NCBI GenBank assembly: GCA_900315565.1
Contig: OMZS01000024.1
Coordinates: 1 to 64,000, forward strand
Source: an uncultured Prevotellaceae bacterium
GTDB lineage: Bacteria > Bacteroidota > Bacteroidia > Bacteroidales > Bacteroidaceae
Direction: 5' to 3'
Length of the DNA: 64,000 nt
Shown piece after piece: positions 14,732-23,535 of this stretch (position 1 is its first letter; each line of letters opens with the position of its first letter). Under the pieces are notes generated by a model. The model saw only the letters and a program-made list of their open reading frames with translations, was not told the DNA's origin and made no database searches. A program made the translations under genes and the position numbers.

Positions 14732-17362
14732 ATGATTTATCCGAAGAATTTTGAGAACAAAATAGGATTTGACGAGATTCGCCAGCTTCTGAAAGAGCGC
14801 TGCCTGAGTACGCTTGGTAAGGAAAAGGTTGACTCGGTGGCTTTTTCCGACCAAGCTGACGTGGTGAATGAATGGCTTCAGCAGGTGAAAGAATTCAGGC
14901 GGCTCACTGAAGAGCACGACGATTTTCCGTTGCAGTATTTTTATGATGTGCGGGCGAGCGTGTCGCGCATCCGCATCGAAAACACTCACCTGGAGGAAAA
15001 CGAGCTGTTCGACTTGCGTCGTTCGCTGGAAACCATCCACCGCATGGTGGGCTTTCTGAATCGCCACGAGGGCGAGGGCGAACAAGCAAAATACGAGTAC
15101 CCTGCGCTTCACAGCCTAGCCGAATACGTGGTGACGTTTCCGGAGCTGATAAGGCGCATAGACCAGATTCTCGACAAGTTTGGCCGGGTGAAGGACTCGG
15201 CTTCAGCGGCCTTGGGCAACATCCGCCGCGAGTTGGCCAAAACAGAAGGCAGCATTTCTCGCACCTTATATACTATTCTACGCTCGGCCCAAAACGAGGG
15301 ACTGGTGGAAAAAGATGTCACACCTACCCTGCGCGACGGCCGACTGGTGATACCCGTAGCACCCGCACTGAAACGACGCATCAAAGGCATTGTTCACGAC
15401 GAGAGTGCCTCGGGTAAAACTGTGTTTATAGAGCCCTCGGAGGTGGTGGAAGCCAACAACCGCATCCGCGAGCTGGAGGCCGAGGAGCGCCGCGAGATTA
15501 TTCGCATCCTGACCGAGTTTGCCAACGAGCTGCGTCCCCACGTGCGCGACATTCTGGAGAGTTACCAGTTTCTGGCTCAAATAGACCTTATACGCGCCAA
15601 GGCCGAACTGGCCAAGTATTTCAATGCCTACGAGCCTCTCGTGGAGCAGCGCCCCCTGATTGACTGGATACGGGCCATCCACCCGCTGCTGCAACTGTCG
15701 CTCAGCCGCCAGCAGAAATCGGTGGTACCTCTCGAAATCAGACTTGAGAACGTCAACGATAACCCTAACGATAACGAGAACGTTAACGATAACGACAACC
15801 CTAACTCGAAACTCCTAACTCCTAACTCGAAACTCCTAACTCGAAAAGATAATATCGGGCGGCTGCTGATTATTTCGGGTCCCAATGCGGGTGGAAAGTC
15901 GGTGTGCCTGAAAACCGTGGGACTGCTTCAATACATGTTGCAGTGCGGATTGTCTATCCCCATTGGCGAACGCTCGAAGACGGGCATCTTCGACAACATC
16001 ATGATTGATATAGGAGACGAACAAAGCATCGAAAACGACCTATCGACCTACTCTAGTCATCTGCTGAACATGAAGAACATGATGCGCCACTGCAACAGCC
16101 GCACATTGTTGCTCATCGACGAGTTTGGCGGCGGCACCGAGCCCACCATTGGTGGTGCCATTGCCGAAAGTGTGCTAAAACAGTTCTGCAAGCGAAAAAC
16201 TTTCGGTGTAATCACAACCCACTACCAGAATCTAAAGCACTTTGCCGACAGTCACGAGGGAGTGGTGAACGGAGCCATGCTCTACGACCGACACGAGATG
16301 CGCGCGCTCTTCCAGTTGCAGATGGGACAGCCCGGCTCATCGTTCGCCATCGAGATTGCCCGCAAAACAGGTATTCCCGAAGAGGTGATTCACGACGCAA
16401 GCAACATTGTTGGCTCCGACTATATTCAGAGCGACAAATACCTGCAAGACATTGTGCGCGACAAACGCTACTGGGAAAACAAACGCGACACCATTCACCA
16501 GCGTGAGAAAGAACTGGAACGCACCATCGCCCGCTATGAGGACGAAATAAGAACCCTTGAGCAACAGCGAAAGGATATCCTGGCCAAAGCTAAGCAGGAG
16601 GCCGAGGATTTGCTGAAAGAGAGCAACAGAACCATTGAAAACACCATCCGCCAAATCAAAGAGAGCCAGGCAGAGAAAGAGGAGACGCGCAAAATTCGCC
16701 AAGAACTGAAAGCTTTCGAGAACGACCTTGCGAACAGAGAACAGCGGGGTGTGATGAGCAACGAGGACTTTGCCCGCAAACTGAAACAAATGGAAGAACG
16801 CAAGGCACGCAAAGACAAACGCCGACGCGAAAAAGAGCAGCACGACAAAGAGGCTGCCGAAAAACTCAAGGCCGCTGCACTTAACGAAAACAAAGCACCC
16901 ACATTCAAGGCGGGCGACACGGTACGCATGAAAGGACTGACCAGCGTGGGCACCATTGAGCAGACCGACGGCCGCACGGCAACTGTCATTTTCGGCGGCA
17001 TGCGCTCCAAAATCCAGACTGAACGGCTCGAAGCCGCAGAGGCTCCCAAGCGCGAAGAGAAACCCGAGGGAGCCATCAGCCGTCAGACACGTGAGGCTAT
17101 TGACAACCGCAGATACAACTACCGCCAGGACCTCGACGTGCGAGGCATGCGAGGCGACGAGGCCATCAATGCCGTCATGCACTTCATCGACGACACCATT
17201 CTCGTAGGCATTTCGCATGTGCGCATCCTTCACGGCAAGGGCAACGGCATTCTGCGCCAACTCATCCGCCAGTATCTTGCTACTGTGCCCAACGTCACCC
17301 ACTTCCAAGACGAGCACGTGCAGTTTGGAGGCGCAGGTATCACAGTTGTTGACTTGGATTAA
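14732..17362 (+). CDS. mutS2: MutS2 family ATPase/endonuclease
   Basis: 876 residues with the MutS2 order: core and lever helices, ABC-type ATPase with Walker A SGPNAGGKS (from ~G383) and Walker B LLLIDEFGGGTEP, a long charged coiled coil at ~570-710 (REKELERTIARYEDEIRTLEQQRKDILAKAKQ), a KOW-like segment (FKAGDTVRMKGLTSVGTI) and a C-terminal Smr nuclease domain at ~795-876 (LDVRGMRGDEAINAVMHF, RILHGKGNGILR). The family suppresses recombination and, in some bacteria, rescues collided ribosomes. The start MIYPKNFENKIGFDEI is typical. Just before the ATPase core (~342-375) is a repetitive insert of NVNDNPNDN and PNSKLLTPNSKLLT derived from TAAC/CCTAACTC minisatellite, which should extend a surface loop. 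Confidence 0.95.
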   Translation: MIYPKNFENKIGFDEIRQLLKERCLSTLGKEKVDSVAFSDQADVVNEWLQQVKEFRRLTEEHDDFPLQYFYDVRASVSRIRIENTHLEENELFDLRRSLETIHRMVGFLNRHEGEGEQAKYEYPALHSLAEYVVTFPELIRRIDQILDKFGRVKDSASAALGNIRRELAKTEGSISRTLYTILRSAQNEGLVEKDVTPTLRDGRLVIPVAPALKRRIKGIVHDESASGKTVFIEPSEVVEANNRIRELEAEERREIIRILTEFANELRPHVRDILESYQFLAQIDLIRAKAELAKYFNAYEPLVEQRPLIDWIRAIHPLLQLSLSRQQKSVVPLEIRLENVNDNPNDNENVNDNDNPNSKLLTPNSKLLTRKDNIGRLLIISGPNAGGKSVCLKTVGLLQYMLQCGLSIPIGERSKTGIFDNIMIDIGDEQSIENDLSTYSSHLLNMKNMMRHCNSRTLLLIDEFGGGTEPTIGGAIAESVLKQFCKRKTFGVITTHYQNLKHFADSHEGVVNGAMLYDRHEMRALFQLQMGQPGSSFAIEIARKTGIPEEVIHDASNIVGSDYIQSDKYLQDIVRDKRYWENKRDTIHQREKELERTIARYEDEIRTLEQQRKDILAKAKQEAEDLLKESNRTIENTIRQIKESQAEKEETRKIRQELKAFENDLANREQRGVMSNEDFARKLKQMEERKARKDKRRREKEQHDKEAAEKLKAAALNENKAPTFKAGDTVRMKGLTSVGTIEQTDGRTATVIFGGMRSKIQTERLEAAEAPKREEKPEGAISRQTREAIDNRRYNYRQDLDVRGMRGDEAINAVMHFIDDTILVGISHVRILHGKGNGILRQLIRQYLATVPNVTHFQDEHVQFGGAGITVVDLD
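15757..15842 (+). repeat. in-frame TAAC/CCTAACTC minisatellite inside mutS2
   Basis: GATAACCCTAACGATAACG words followed by AACTCCTAACTCGAAACTCC words. The second type also occurs between genes at 21178-21220 as its complement (GGAGTTAGGAGTT). The whole stretch stays in frame. Confidence 0.85.
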
Positions 17363-17410
17363 GAGAAACCGGTAACAAGAAAAAGGAAAAACTTAAAAAG
17401 AATCCATATT

Positions 17411-19129
17411 ATGAACACAAAAACAACCATCCACCGCTTGGCATTAGCTGGCACCTGCGCCCTGACGTTGAACGCCTGTTCACAACAGGCCACAACAAAC
17501 AGCGAACCCACACGATTGACCACCGTAGGCAATCCCTACATGCCCCTGTGGGAGCATATCCCCGACGGCGAGCCCTACGTATTTGAAGACCCCGACCAGC
17601 CGGGCAAGTACCGCGTCTATGTTTATGGCTCACACGACGACCTTATCACCGAATACTGCGGCCGCGACCAAGTAGTGTGGTCAGCATCGGTTGACAGTCT
17701 GAACAACTGGCGCTACGACGGCATCATCCTCGTAGTGAACAAGAACCGCAACGGCGAACCCTTCGACTCGGCTGGTACCGCTGATGTGCTCTATGCGCCC
17801 GACGTGACGCTGGTAACTGACAAGAACGGCAAGAAAACATACTATCTCTTCCCCAACGACCAGACGGGAATGCGCAACGGACTCATTGCCAAGAGCGACC
17901 GCCCAGACGGTCCCTTCGAAGTGTGCAACTGGAGTGCAGAGAATCCTAACGGCGTGGACGGTGTGCTGCAGTTCGACCCCGCAGTCTTCGTCGATGACGA
18001 TGGCCGGGTTTATGGCTATTGGGGCTTCGAGCGTAGCTATGCTGCCGAGTTCGACCCAACGACGATGGCTACCGTCAAGCCCGGCACTAAGATTGTGGAA
18101 GACATGATCAGCGGCCGCAATCAGCCCGGACGGTTTAAGTTCTTCGAGGCCTCCAGCATCCGTAAGATCAAGGACAAGTACGTGTTTATCTACAGCCGCT
18201 TCACCGAGGAAGGTGAATTTGGCCTGCCTTCCAGCAATTACACCCTGGCCTACTGCTACAGCGACTCGCCTTTAGGCCCTTGGACCTACGGTGGCACCAT
18301 CATCGACGGCCGTGCCCGTGAAAAGGACGAACAAGGCAAAGTTATTGCCTCCGCTACGCCCGACGGCAACACCCACGGCAGCATCTGCGAGATCAACGGC
18401 CAGTGGTACGTGTTCTATCACCGTCAGACAGGAACCGACGAATATGCCCGCCAGGCCATGGTAGCTCCCATCAGCGTAAATGTAGTAGAAAGCAAGGGCG
18501 GCAAAGTGGAAATATCAGAGGGTGAGTATAACAGCCAAGGCTTTGCTCTGAACGGCCTTAACCCCTTCGAGCGTCACTCTGCAGGTCTGGCCTGCTGGCA
18601 TACAGGGCCGAAGCCCTCTATCCACGAGTGGCCTAACAACAAGTTCTTCGGTTCGTATATAGAGGCCAGCTACGGCGGCACACCCGACATGACCAAAGAG
18701 CAGGCCCTCGCGTCCACCGATAAGTTCAGTGCTCCTTACGACATCCGTTATAACACCAACCGCATGGTAAACAATACCGACGGCAGCATCGTAGGCTACA
18801 AGTACTTCAATTTCGATGCAGAGCGCTTGGCCACGAAGGACAATCTGATGCTCGTCTTGCGCCTTATTCCCGAGGGCATTGACGGCTCCATCGAGGTCAT
18901 GATGGATCGTCCTTGGGAGTCGCAGGGCGGTAAGAAGATTGGTGAGTTTGCGCTGAAGGCAGACATGCCGAAGACCGTCATGGACGCGGCTATTGGAATC
19001 TCAAAAGAAGCCCAAGAGAAGAATCTCGCAGGCAAACATGCTATCTTCTTTCTCTTTAAGTCCGACACCAAAGAGAAGTCGCTCTGTACTCTCGAAGACT
19101 TGGTTTTCACGTTTGCTCCAGCAGAATAA
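17411..19129 (+). CDS. glycoside hydrolase family 43 lipoprotein (arabinofuranosidase/xylosidase type)
   Basis: 572 residues with a lipoprotein signal (LALAGTCALTLNAC-SQQ). The N-terminal ~340 residues form a five-bladed propeller of GH43: GNPYMPLWEHIPDGEPYVFED with an early Asp, AGTADVLYAPDVTLVTDKNGKKTYYLF around the central Asp, and FFEASSIRKIKDKYVFIYS with the likely catalytic Glu; GNTHGSICEINGQWYVFYHR is a typical late blade. The remaining ~200 residues resemble a CBM6-like beta-sandwich (YIEASYGGTP, YKYFNFD, EVMMDRPWESQGGKKIGEF). It would release arabinose or xylose from hemicellulose at the cell surface or in the periplasm. It starts 48 bp after mutS2, without a visible separate promoter. 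Confidence 0.85.
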   Translation: MNTKTTIHRLALAGTCALTLNACSQQATTNSEPTRLTTVGNPYMPLWEHIPDGEPYVFEDPDQPGKYRVYVYGSHDDLITEYCGRDQVVWSASVDSLNNWRYDGIILVVNKNRNGEPFDSAGTADVLYAPDVTLVTDKNGKKTYYLFPNDQTGMRNGLIAKSDRPDGPFEVCNWSAENPNGVDGVLQFDPAVFVDDDGRVYGYWGFERSYAAEFDPTTMATVKPGTKIVEDMISGRNQPGRFKFFEASSIRKIKDKYVFIYSRFTEEGEFGLPSSNYTLAYCYSDSPLGPWTYGGTIIDGRAREKDEQGKVIASATPDGNTHGSICEINGQWYVFYHRQTGTDEYARQAMVAPISVNVVESKGGKVEISEGEYNSQGFALNGLNPFERHSAGLACWHTGPKPSIHEWPNNKFFGSYIEASYGGTPDMTKEQALASTDKFSAPYDIRYNTNRMVNNTDGSIVGYKYFNFDAERLATKDNLMLVLRLIPEGIDGSIEVMMDRPWESQGGKKIGEFALKADMPKTVMDAAIGISKEAQEKNLAGKHAIFFLFKSDTKEKSLCTLEDLVFTFAPAE

Positions 19130-19175
19130 AATGCGAAAGGTTTGGACAAAGTCCAAACCTGCTTATAAATCAAAG

Positions 19176-19207
19176 AAAGGAGGATTGCGCAAGCAATTCT
19201 CCTTTTT
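19176..19207 (+). terminator. terminator after the GH43 gene
   Basis: AAAGGAGGATTGC-GCAA-GCAATTCTCCTTTTT: a 13-bp stem with one wobble pair, a GCAA loop and a T-run. A perfect 10-bp hairpin without a T-run (AGGTTTGGAC-AAA-GTCCAAACCT) precedes it at 19138-19160. Confidence 0.85.
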
Positions 19208-19208
19208 C

Positions 19209-19288
19209 ATTTGAACCAAAAAAGAGGATTGCTTGCGCTATCCTCCTTTCCATTTGAACCAAAAAAGAGGATTGCTTGCGCGATCCTC
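19209..19288 (-). terminator. two tandem terminators downstream of tRNA-Thr
   Basis: A ~37-bp direct repeat (19209-19245 and 19252-19288) reads on the minus strand as a GAGGAT...ATCCTC hairpin followed by TTTTTT. Both copies follow the tRNA and are related in sequence to the plus-strand terminator just beside them. Confidence 0.8.
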
Positions 19289-19300
19289 TATCCTTTTCGA

Positions 19301-19373
19301 GCCTCTTGTCGGATTCGAACCAACGACCCCGAGATTACAAATCACGTGCTCTGGCCAACTGAGCTAAAGAGGC
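19301..19373 (-). tRNA. tRNA-Thr (anticodon UGU)
   Basis: The minus strand folds as a 73-nt cloverleaf: acceptor GCCTCTT/AAGAGGC, D arm GCTC AGTTGGCCA GAGC, anticodon loop TTTGTAA with anticodon TGT, T arm containing GGTTCGAATCC. CCA is not encoded. The anticodon stem has one T-T mismatch. Confidence 0.93.
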
Positions 19374-19379
19374 GGGTGG

Positions 19380-19455
19380 GCAAGCTACCCGTATCGCGTT
19401 CCCGTCCTGGAGGATTCGAAGGGAGCTGGCCGTACGGGACTTGCCCGTGTCAATG
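19380..19455 (-). other. structured leader between the tRNA-Thr promoter and the tRNA
   Basis: GGGCAAGCTACCCGTA at the start and TACGGGACTTGCCC at the end can pair, enclosing a GTTCCCGTCC/GGAGGATTCGAAGGG segment. It could be a decayed tRNA or simply a precursor leader; it does not fold as a standard tRNA. Confidence 0.35.
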
Positions 19456-19507
19456 ATTTTTCGCTGTGTAAACAGTATTTCCGGATACGCTTTTCCGAAA
19501 TCGGGTG

Positions 19508-19515
19508 CAAAGGTA
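19508..19515 (-). promoter_or_regulatory. -7 box for the tRNA-Thr transcript
   Basis: TACCTTTG on the minus strand, about 135 bp before the tRNA. Confidence 0.5.
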
Positions 19516-19630
19516 CTAAAAAGATGAAATATAAAAGATGAAACAAGTAGAATTTTTCTGTTTTTAACATTTTTAGGCTACCATGGTGCAAATTATTCGG
19601 TCTTTCATCATTTATGTTTAATCTTTTTCG

Positions 19631-19638
19631 TACCTTTG
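19631..19638 (+). promoter_or_regulatory. -7 box for the DUF4199/GT2 operon
   Basis: TACCTTTG followed 25 bp later by the start codon; the -33 region is weak. Confidence 0.55.
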
Positions 19639-19663
19639 CAGCATTCATCATTTCTCCCTTGCA

Positions 19664-20194
19664 ATGACAGTAACAGAATATAGTCAGCTCCGCGCTTTTG
19701 CACGCTACGACGGTGCCTTTCTGGGCATCTTGTGGATAGTGAGTTTTGTGTGTTCGGTGCTGGGTGCTCATGTGCCGTTCATGGGTACACTGGGGCTGAC
19801 GTTTGCGTTGCTGACCCCATTTTTCATCATACGTCGCATACGCTCTTTCCGCGACCGTATTCGCCAGGGAGAACTCTCGTTTTGGAATGGCTACATTTAC
19901 TCCACCTCTATGTTTTTCTATGCTGCCTTGCTGTTGGCCTTGGCTCAGTTTGTGTTTTTCGCCTATTTGGACAAGAGCAACTTTCTGACCACCATGCTCG
20001 ACCAAGTAGAGCAGATGCTCATTGCGGGCCAATACCCCAAAGCCGAGGTAAAAGCCACGGTGGCCACCATGCGCGCGATGCGCCCCATCGACTGGGCCCT
20101 TTATTTTCTTTCTATGAACATACTAACGGGCTTCGCTGTGAGCATCGTCATAGCATGGATATCAAAAGGTAAAGCAGCCAACAAACAGCAGTAA
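19664..20194 (+). CDS. DUF4199 family membrane protein
   Basis: 176 residues with four membrane segments (~18-38, ~42-58, ~83-105 and ~148-168), two in the tight N-terminal pair (GAFLGILWIVSFVCSVLGAHV and GTLGLTFALLTPFFII). A cytoplasmic RRIRSFRDRIRQGELSFWNGY motif after the second segment is characteristic of DUF4199. The family is commonly next to a GT2 glycosyltransferase in Bacteroidetes, as it is here (gap 30 bp), so it may assist lipid-linked sugar transfer; its biochemical role is unknown. Confidence 0.85.
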   Translation: MTVTEYSQLRAFARYDGAFLGILWIVSFVCSVLGAHVPFMGTLGLTFALLTPFFIIRRIRSFRDRIRQGELSFWNGYIYSTSMFFYAALLLALAQFVFFAYLDKSNFLTTMLDQVEQMLIAGQYPKAEVKATVATMRAMRPIDWALYFLSMNILTGFAVSIVIAWISKGKAANKQQ

Positions 20195-20224
20195 GAAACA
20201 TAACCATTTCTGAAATCGTAAACT

Positions 20225-21178
20225 ATGGATATATCAGTAGTAATACCTTTATACAACGAAGACGAGTCGCTGACCGAACTCTATGAATGGATAGCACGTG
20301 TAATGGACGAAAACCACTTCAGCTACGAAGTGATATTTGTCAACGACGGTTCTACCGACCGCTCGTGGGAAGTGATTAGCGAACTGAGCCGCAACTCCCA
20401 AAACGTGCGCGGCATCAAGTTCCGCCGCAACTATGGCAAGAGTCCGGCGCTCTACTGCGGTTTCAAAGAGGCGCAGGGCGACGTGGTGATTACCATGGAT
20501 GCTGACTTGCAAGACTCGCCCGAAGAGATTCCCGCCCTCTATAACATGATTACCAAGGACGGCTACGACCTGGTTTCTGGCTACAAACAGAAGCGCTACG
20601 ACCCCATTTCGAAAACCATTCCCACGAAACTGTTCAATGCCACTGCCCGGAAAATCAGCGGCATTAAAAACCTGCACGACTTCAACTGTGGACTGAAGGC
20701 ATATCGTCGCGACGTGGTGAAAAACATCGAGGTGTATGGCGAAATGCACCGTTATATTCCCTATCTGGCCAAAAACGCTGGTTTCGACAAGATTGGCGAA
20801 AAGGTGGTTCACCATCAGGCCCGCAAATACGGTTCTTCTAAATTCATGGGGCTCAACCGCTTTGTCAACGGCTATCTCGACCTGCTCACCCTGTGGTTTC
20901 TCAGCACCTTCGGCAAAAAGCCCATGCATGTGTTCGGCTTTCTCGGCAGCATCATGTTTTTCATCGGCTTCCTGGCCGTTGTCATTCTGGGTGCCGACAA
21001 GCTCTACTGCCTGGCCAACGGCATTCCGCAGCGACTCATCACCAGCTCACCCTGGTTCTACATTTCGCTCACCACCATGCTCATCGGAACACAGCTGTTT
21101 CTGGCCGGTTTTCTGGGCGACCTCATCAGCCGCTCGTCTTCCAACCGCAACGACTATCAGATTGAGGAAACCATTTGA
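20225..21178 (+). CDS. family 2 glycosyltransferase, polyprenyl-phosphate sugar transferase type
   Basis: 317 residues. The N-terminal ~225 form a GT-A domain: MDISVVIPLYNEDESLTELYEWI, VNDGSTDRSWEVI with the nucleotide-binding Asp, and DVVITMDADLQDSPEEIP with the DxD-type metal site. Two membrane segments follow at ~235-262 and ~277-305. This architecture matches DPM1/GtrB-like enzymes that load glucose or mannose onto a polyprenyl phosphate at the inner membrane. It is cotranscribed with the DUF4199 gene. The 70-bp spacer after it is a GGAGTTAGGAGTT minisatellite. Confidence 0.9.
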   Translation: MDISVVIPLYNEDESLTELYEWIARVMDENHFSYEVIFVNDGSTDRSWEVISELSRNSQNVRGIKFRRNYGKSPALYCGFKEAQGDVVITMDADLQDSPEEIPALYNMITKDGYDLVSGYKQKRYDPISKTIPTKLFNATARKISGIKNLHDFNCGLKAYRRDVVKNIEVYGEMHRYIPYLAKNAGFDKIGEKVVHHQARKYGSSKFMGLNRFVNGYLDLLTLWFLSTFGKKPMHVFGFLGSIMFFIGFLAVVILGADKLYCLANGIPQRLITSSPWFYISLTTMLIGTQLFLAGFLGDLISRSSSNRNDYQIEETI

Positions 21179-21222
21179 GGAGTTAGGAGTTGAGAGTTAG
21201 GAGTTAGGAGTTAGGAGTTTAA
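21178..21222 (+). repeat. GGAGTTA minisatellite between GT2 and the lipoprotein gene
   Basis: Repeated GAGTTAGGAGTT words, the complement of the words inside mutS2 (15805-15842) and of the terminator arms at 54066-54111. Confidence 0.8.
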
Positions 21223-21251
21223 CGAATTAAATTATTATTTGAGAAACTAAA

Positions 21252-21746
21252 ATGAAACGGACAGCGTTTTTCTTTGTCCTCTTTTCGCTGATTCTGCTGA
21301 TGGCGGCCTGCTCGTCAATCGACTGCCCGCTAAACGACATGGTTCTAATGAGATGCGGATTCTTCAGCCATCGCGGCGACTCTGTGTCCATTGCCGACAC
21401 CATCACCATCAGCATCAAGCCCACCACAGCAGAACTTGACCCTGTCGTGGTGAACAAACTTACACAGAAACACTGGTTTACGTTGCCTTTGAGCTACAAG
21501 GAGCGCGAAGACGAATACTACCTGCACATCTGGGGTGAGGACTACGATTTGTATGACACTATCAGGGTCACCAAGGAGAGTGCCCCTCACTTTGAGTCGC
21601 CCGACTGCAGCCCCAGATTTTTCCATACCATTACCAATGTGTGGGTTACCCACAATGCCATCGACTCGATTGGCTTGAACCAAAAGACTGTAGATTATGA
21701 CAACACGCAAACACATCTTAAAATATATCTGCATTCTAGCTATTAG
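21252..21746 (+). CDS. DUF6452-like lipoprotein
   Basis: 164 residues with a lipobox (LILLMAAC-SSIDC). The mature protein begins with SSIDCPLNDMVLMRCGFFS, a short Cys-containing segment, and then a beta-rich domain (ITISIKPTTAELDPVVVNKLTQKHWFTLPLSY). This matches what I recall of DUF6452, a Bacteroidales envelope family found next to DUF6048 proteins; the assignment is by memory of context and pattern. Its last 50 bp overlap the next gene in another frame, so the two are translationally coupled. Function unknown. Confidence 0.7.
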   Translation: MKRTAFFFVLFSLILLMAACSSIDCPLNDMVLMRCGFFSHRGDSVSIADTITISIKPTTAELDPVVVNKLTQKHWFTLPLSYKEREDEYYLHIWGEDYDLYDTIRVTKESAPHFESPDCSPRFFHTITNVWVTHNAIDSIGLNQKTVDYDNTQTHLKIYLHSSY

Positions 21747-22383
21747 TCTGCTGCTGCCCACTTTGGCCACCGCACAGAACAAGAAGGTCACAGAGGTTGA
21801 GGAAACCGACTCTACGGCTTTCTTCAACGGTTTTGCCGTTTCGGGCGACCTCGTCGGACTGCTGCAACTCGGCGTGGGCGACTACGGCCAATTCGAGGCT
21901 GCCCTGCGCATCAATCTCAAAGACCGGTGGTTTCCCATTTTTGAGCTGGGCTACGGCAAGGGCAAGCACAACGACGAGGTGACACTCATCAACTGCGAGG
22001 CCAAAGCACCCTACGGACGCATTGGTTGCGACTTCAACTTGCTGAAAAACAAGCACGACATCTACCGTTTCTACATTGGTGCGCGCTACGCTTACACCAA
22101 TTTCAAATCTACCTTCACCCACCCCGGTGTTCCCGACCCCAAATGGGGCGGCGACGCAAAATGGGAGATTCGCGACGTGGCCAGCTACTACCATTGGGCA
22201 GAATTCGTCATCGGTGTCGATGCGTCGGTCATGGGTCCCATCCATCTGGGGTGGAGTGTGCGCTACAAAAAGCGCCTTGCCTACGATGTAGGCGACAACG
22301 GCAATGCGTGGTATGTGCCAGGCTTCGGCCTGTCGGGCAGCACCCGGCTGGGCGGCACTTTCAATGTGATTATCGACATTTAA
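21697..22383 (+). CDS. DUF6048-like outer-membrane beta-barrel protein
   Basis: 228 residues with a signal peptide (YICILAISLLLPTLATAQ) that fixes the start inside the preceding gene. Alternating beta-strands with aromatic ends (RWFPIFELGYGKGKHN, IYRFYIGARYAYTNF, YYHWAEFVIGVDASV, PIHLGWSVRYKKRL) and a terminal GTFNVIIDI strand suggest a small outer-membrane barrel. It pairs with the DUF6452-like lipoprotein, and the two probably form an envelope complex of unknown role. Confidence 0.75.
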   Translation: MTTRKHILKYICILAISLLLPTLATAQNKKVTEVEETDSTAFFNGFAVSGDLVGLLQLGVGDYGQFEAALRINLKDRWFPIFELGYGKGKHNDEVTLINCEAKAPYGRIGCDFNLLKNKHDIYRFYIGARYAYTNFKSTFTHPGVPDPKWGGDAKWEIRDVASYYHWAEFVIGVDASVMGPIHLGWSVRYKKRLAYDVGDNGNAWYVPGFGLSGSTRLGGTFNVIIDI

Positions 22384-22458
22384 TCCGCAGCGCTCACTTC
22401 ACCTACTACCCTACTTCTCACCCCCATTTCTTTATTCCTATTCCCCCTTCCCCACTCC

Positions 22459-23484
22459 ATGAAAAAGAAAAACCTTCTGCAACTGGCATTTCTTGCCTTT
22501 CTGGTGATAGGCACCGTGCTCATCATCCGCCAGCAGCGCGCCATGCCCTACCAGCACAACAAAGGACTCGTTTTCGGCACGGCCTATAGCATTACTTACC
22601 AGTGTGAAAACGACCTGCAAAAAGAAATAGACGAAGAACTGAAAAAGGTGGATGCCGAGTTCTCCATGTTCAACAAGCAATCTACCATCGCACGCATCAA
22701 CCGCGGCGAAAATCCCGAACTAAGTCCCATGTTCATCGAGGTGTTCCAATTGGCCAAGAGCATTTCTGAGGCCACCGACGGAGCTTTCGACATCACGGTG
22801 GCTCCGCTGGTCAACGCCTGGGGGTTTGGGTTCAAGCATGAGCAGATGCCAACCGCTCATGCCGTTGACAGTCTGAAACGTTTTATTGGCTATCAGAAAC
22901 TGGAACTGCAAAAAACCAACGGGAAATACTATCTCAAGAAACAACTGCCCGGCATGATGCTCGATTTCAGCGCCATTGCCAAAGGCTACGGCACCGATGC
23001 AGTGGCCCGCGTGCTGAGCCGCCACGACGTGAAGAACTACATGGTGGAGATTGGCGGCGAAATAGTCACCCGTGGCATCAATCCCAACCGACTGCCCTGG
23101 CGCATCGGTGTGACCAAGCCCACCGACGACTCGCTCAACACCAGCGGCGAACTGCAAACGGTGCTCAACGTCACCGACCGCGCCATGGCCACCAGCGGCA
23201 ACTACCGCCGTTTCTACTATAAGGGCGGCAAGAAGTACGCCCACACCATCGACCCCAAAACCGGCTACCCCGTGCAACACAACATTCTCTCGGCCACCGT
23301 GCTGACCGACCGCTGCGCCAAGGCCGATGCCTATGCCACCGCCTTCATGGTGATGGGACTCGAAGGAGCCAAAAAGATTCTCGCTGACCATTCCGACCTG
23401 ATGGTCTATCTCATCTACGCCGACGAAAAAGGCAACAATGCCGTGTGGTATTCACCCTCGATGGCCAAGAAAATAGCAGAATAA
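22459..23484 (+). CDS. apbE: FAD:protein FMN transferase (ApbE family)
   Basis: 341 residues with an N-terminal membrane anchor/signal (LLQLAFLAFLVIGTVLII). ApbE landmarks are FGTAYSITYQ, FDITVAPLVNAWGFG, MMLDFSAIAKGYGTDAVARVL, EIGGEIVTRGINP and KYAHTIDPKTGYPV. The enzyme transfers FMN from FAD to a Thr in the periplasmic part of Rnf/Nqr-type or other flavoproteins using Mg2+. No Rnf or Nqr gene is in the window, so the client lies elsewhere. A Crp-like regulator follows after 51 bp. Confidence 0.93.
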   Translation: MKKKNLLQLAFLAFLVIGTVLIIRQQRAMPYQHNKGLVFGTAYSITYQCENDLQKEIDEELKKVDAEFSMFNKQSTIARINRGENPELSPMFIEVFQLAKSISEATDGAFDITVAPLVNAWGFGFKHEQMPTAHAVDSLKRFIGYQKLELQKTNGKYYLKKQLPGMMLDFSAIAKGYGTDAVARVLSRHDVKNYMVEIGGEIVTRGINPNRLPWRIGVTKPTDDSLNTSGELQTVLNVTDRAMATSGNYRRFYYKGGKKYAHTIDPKTGYPVQHNILSATVLTDRCAKADAYATAFMVMGLEGAKKILADHSDLMVYLIYADEKGNNAVWYSPSMAKKIAE

Positions 23485-23535
23485 ACCGAGAACCATAACC
23501 GTAAAAGGCAACCGAACAAACCGCCAGTCAAGACA

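Noticed and set aside
19211-19456. Short ORF reading FRASCRIRTNDPEITNHVLWPTELKRR
   Set aside because: It is the antisense translation of tRNA-Thr, a common false gene call.
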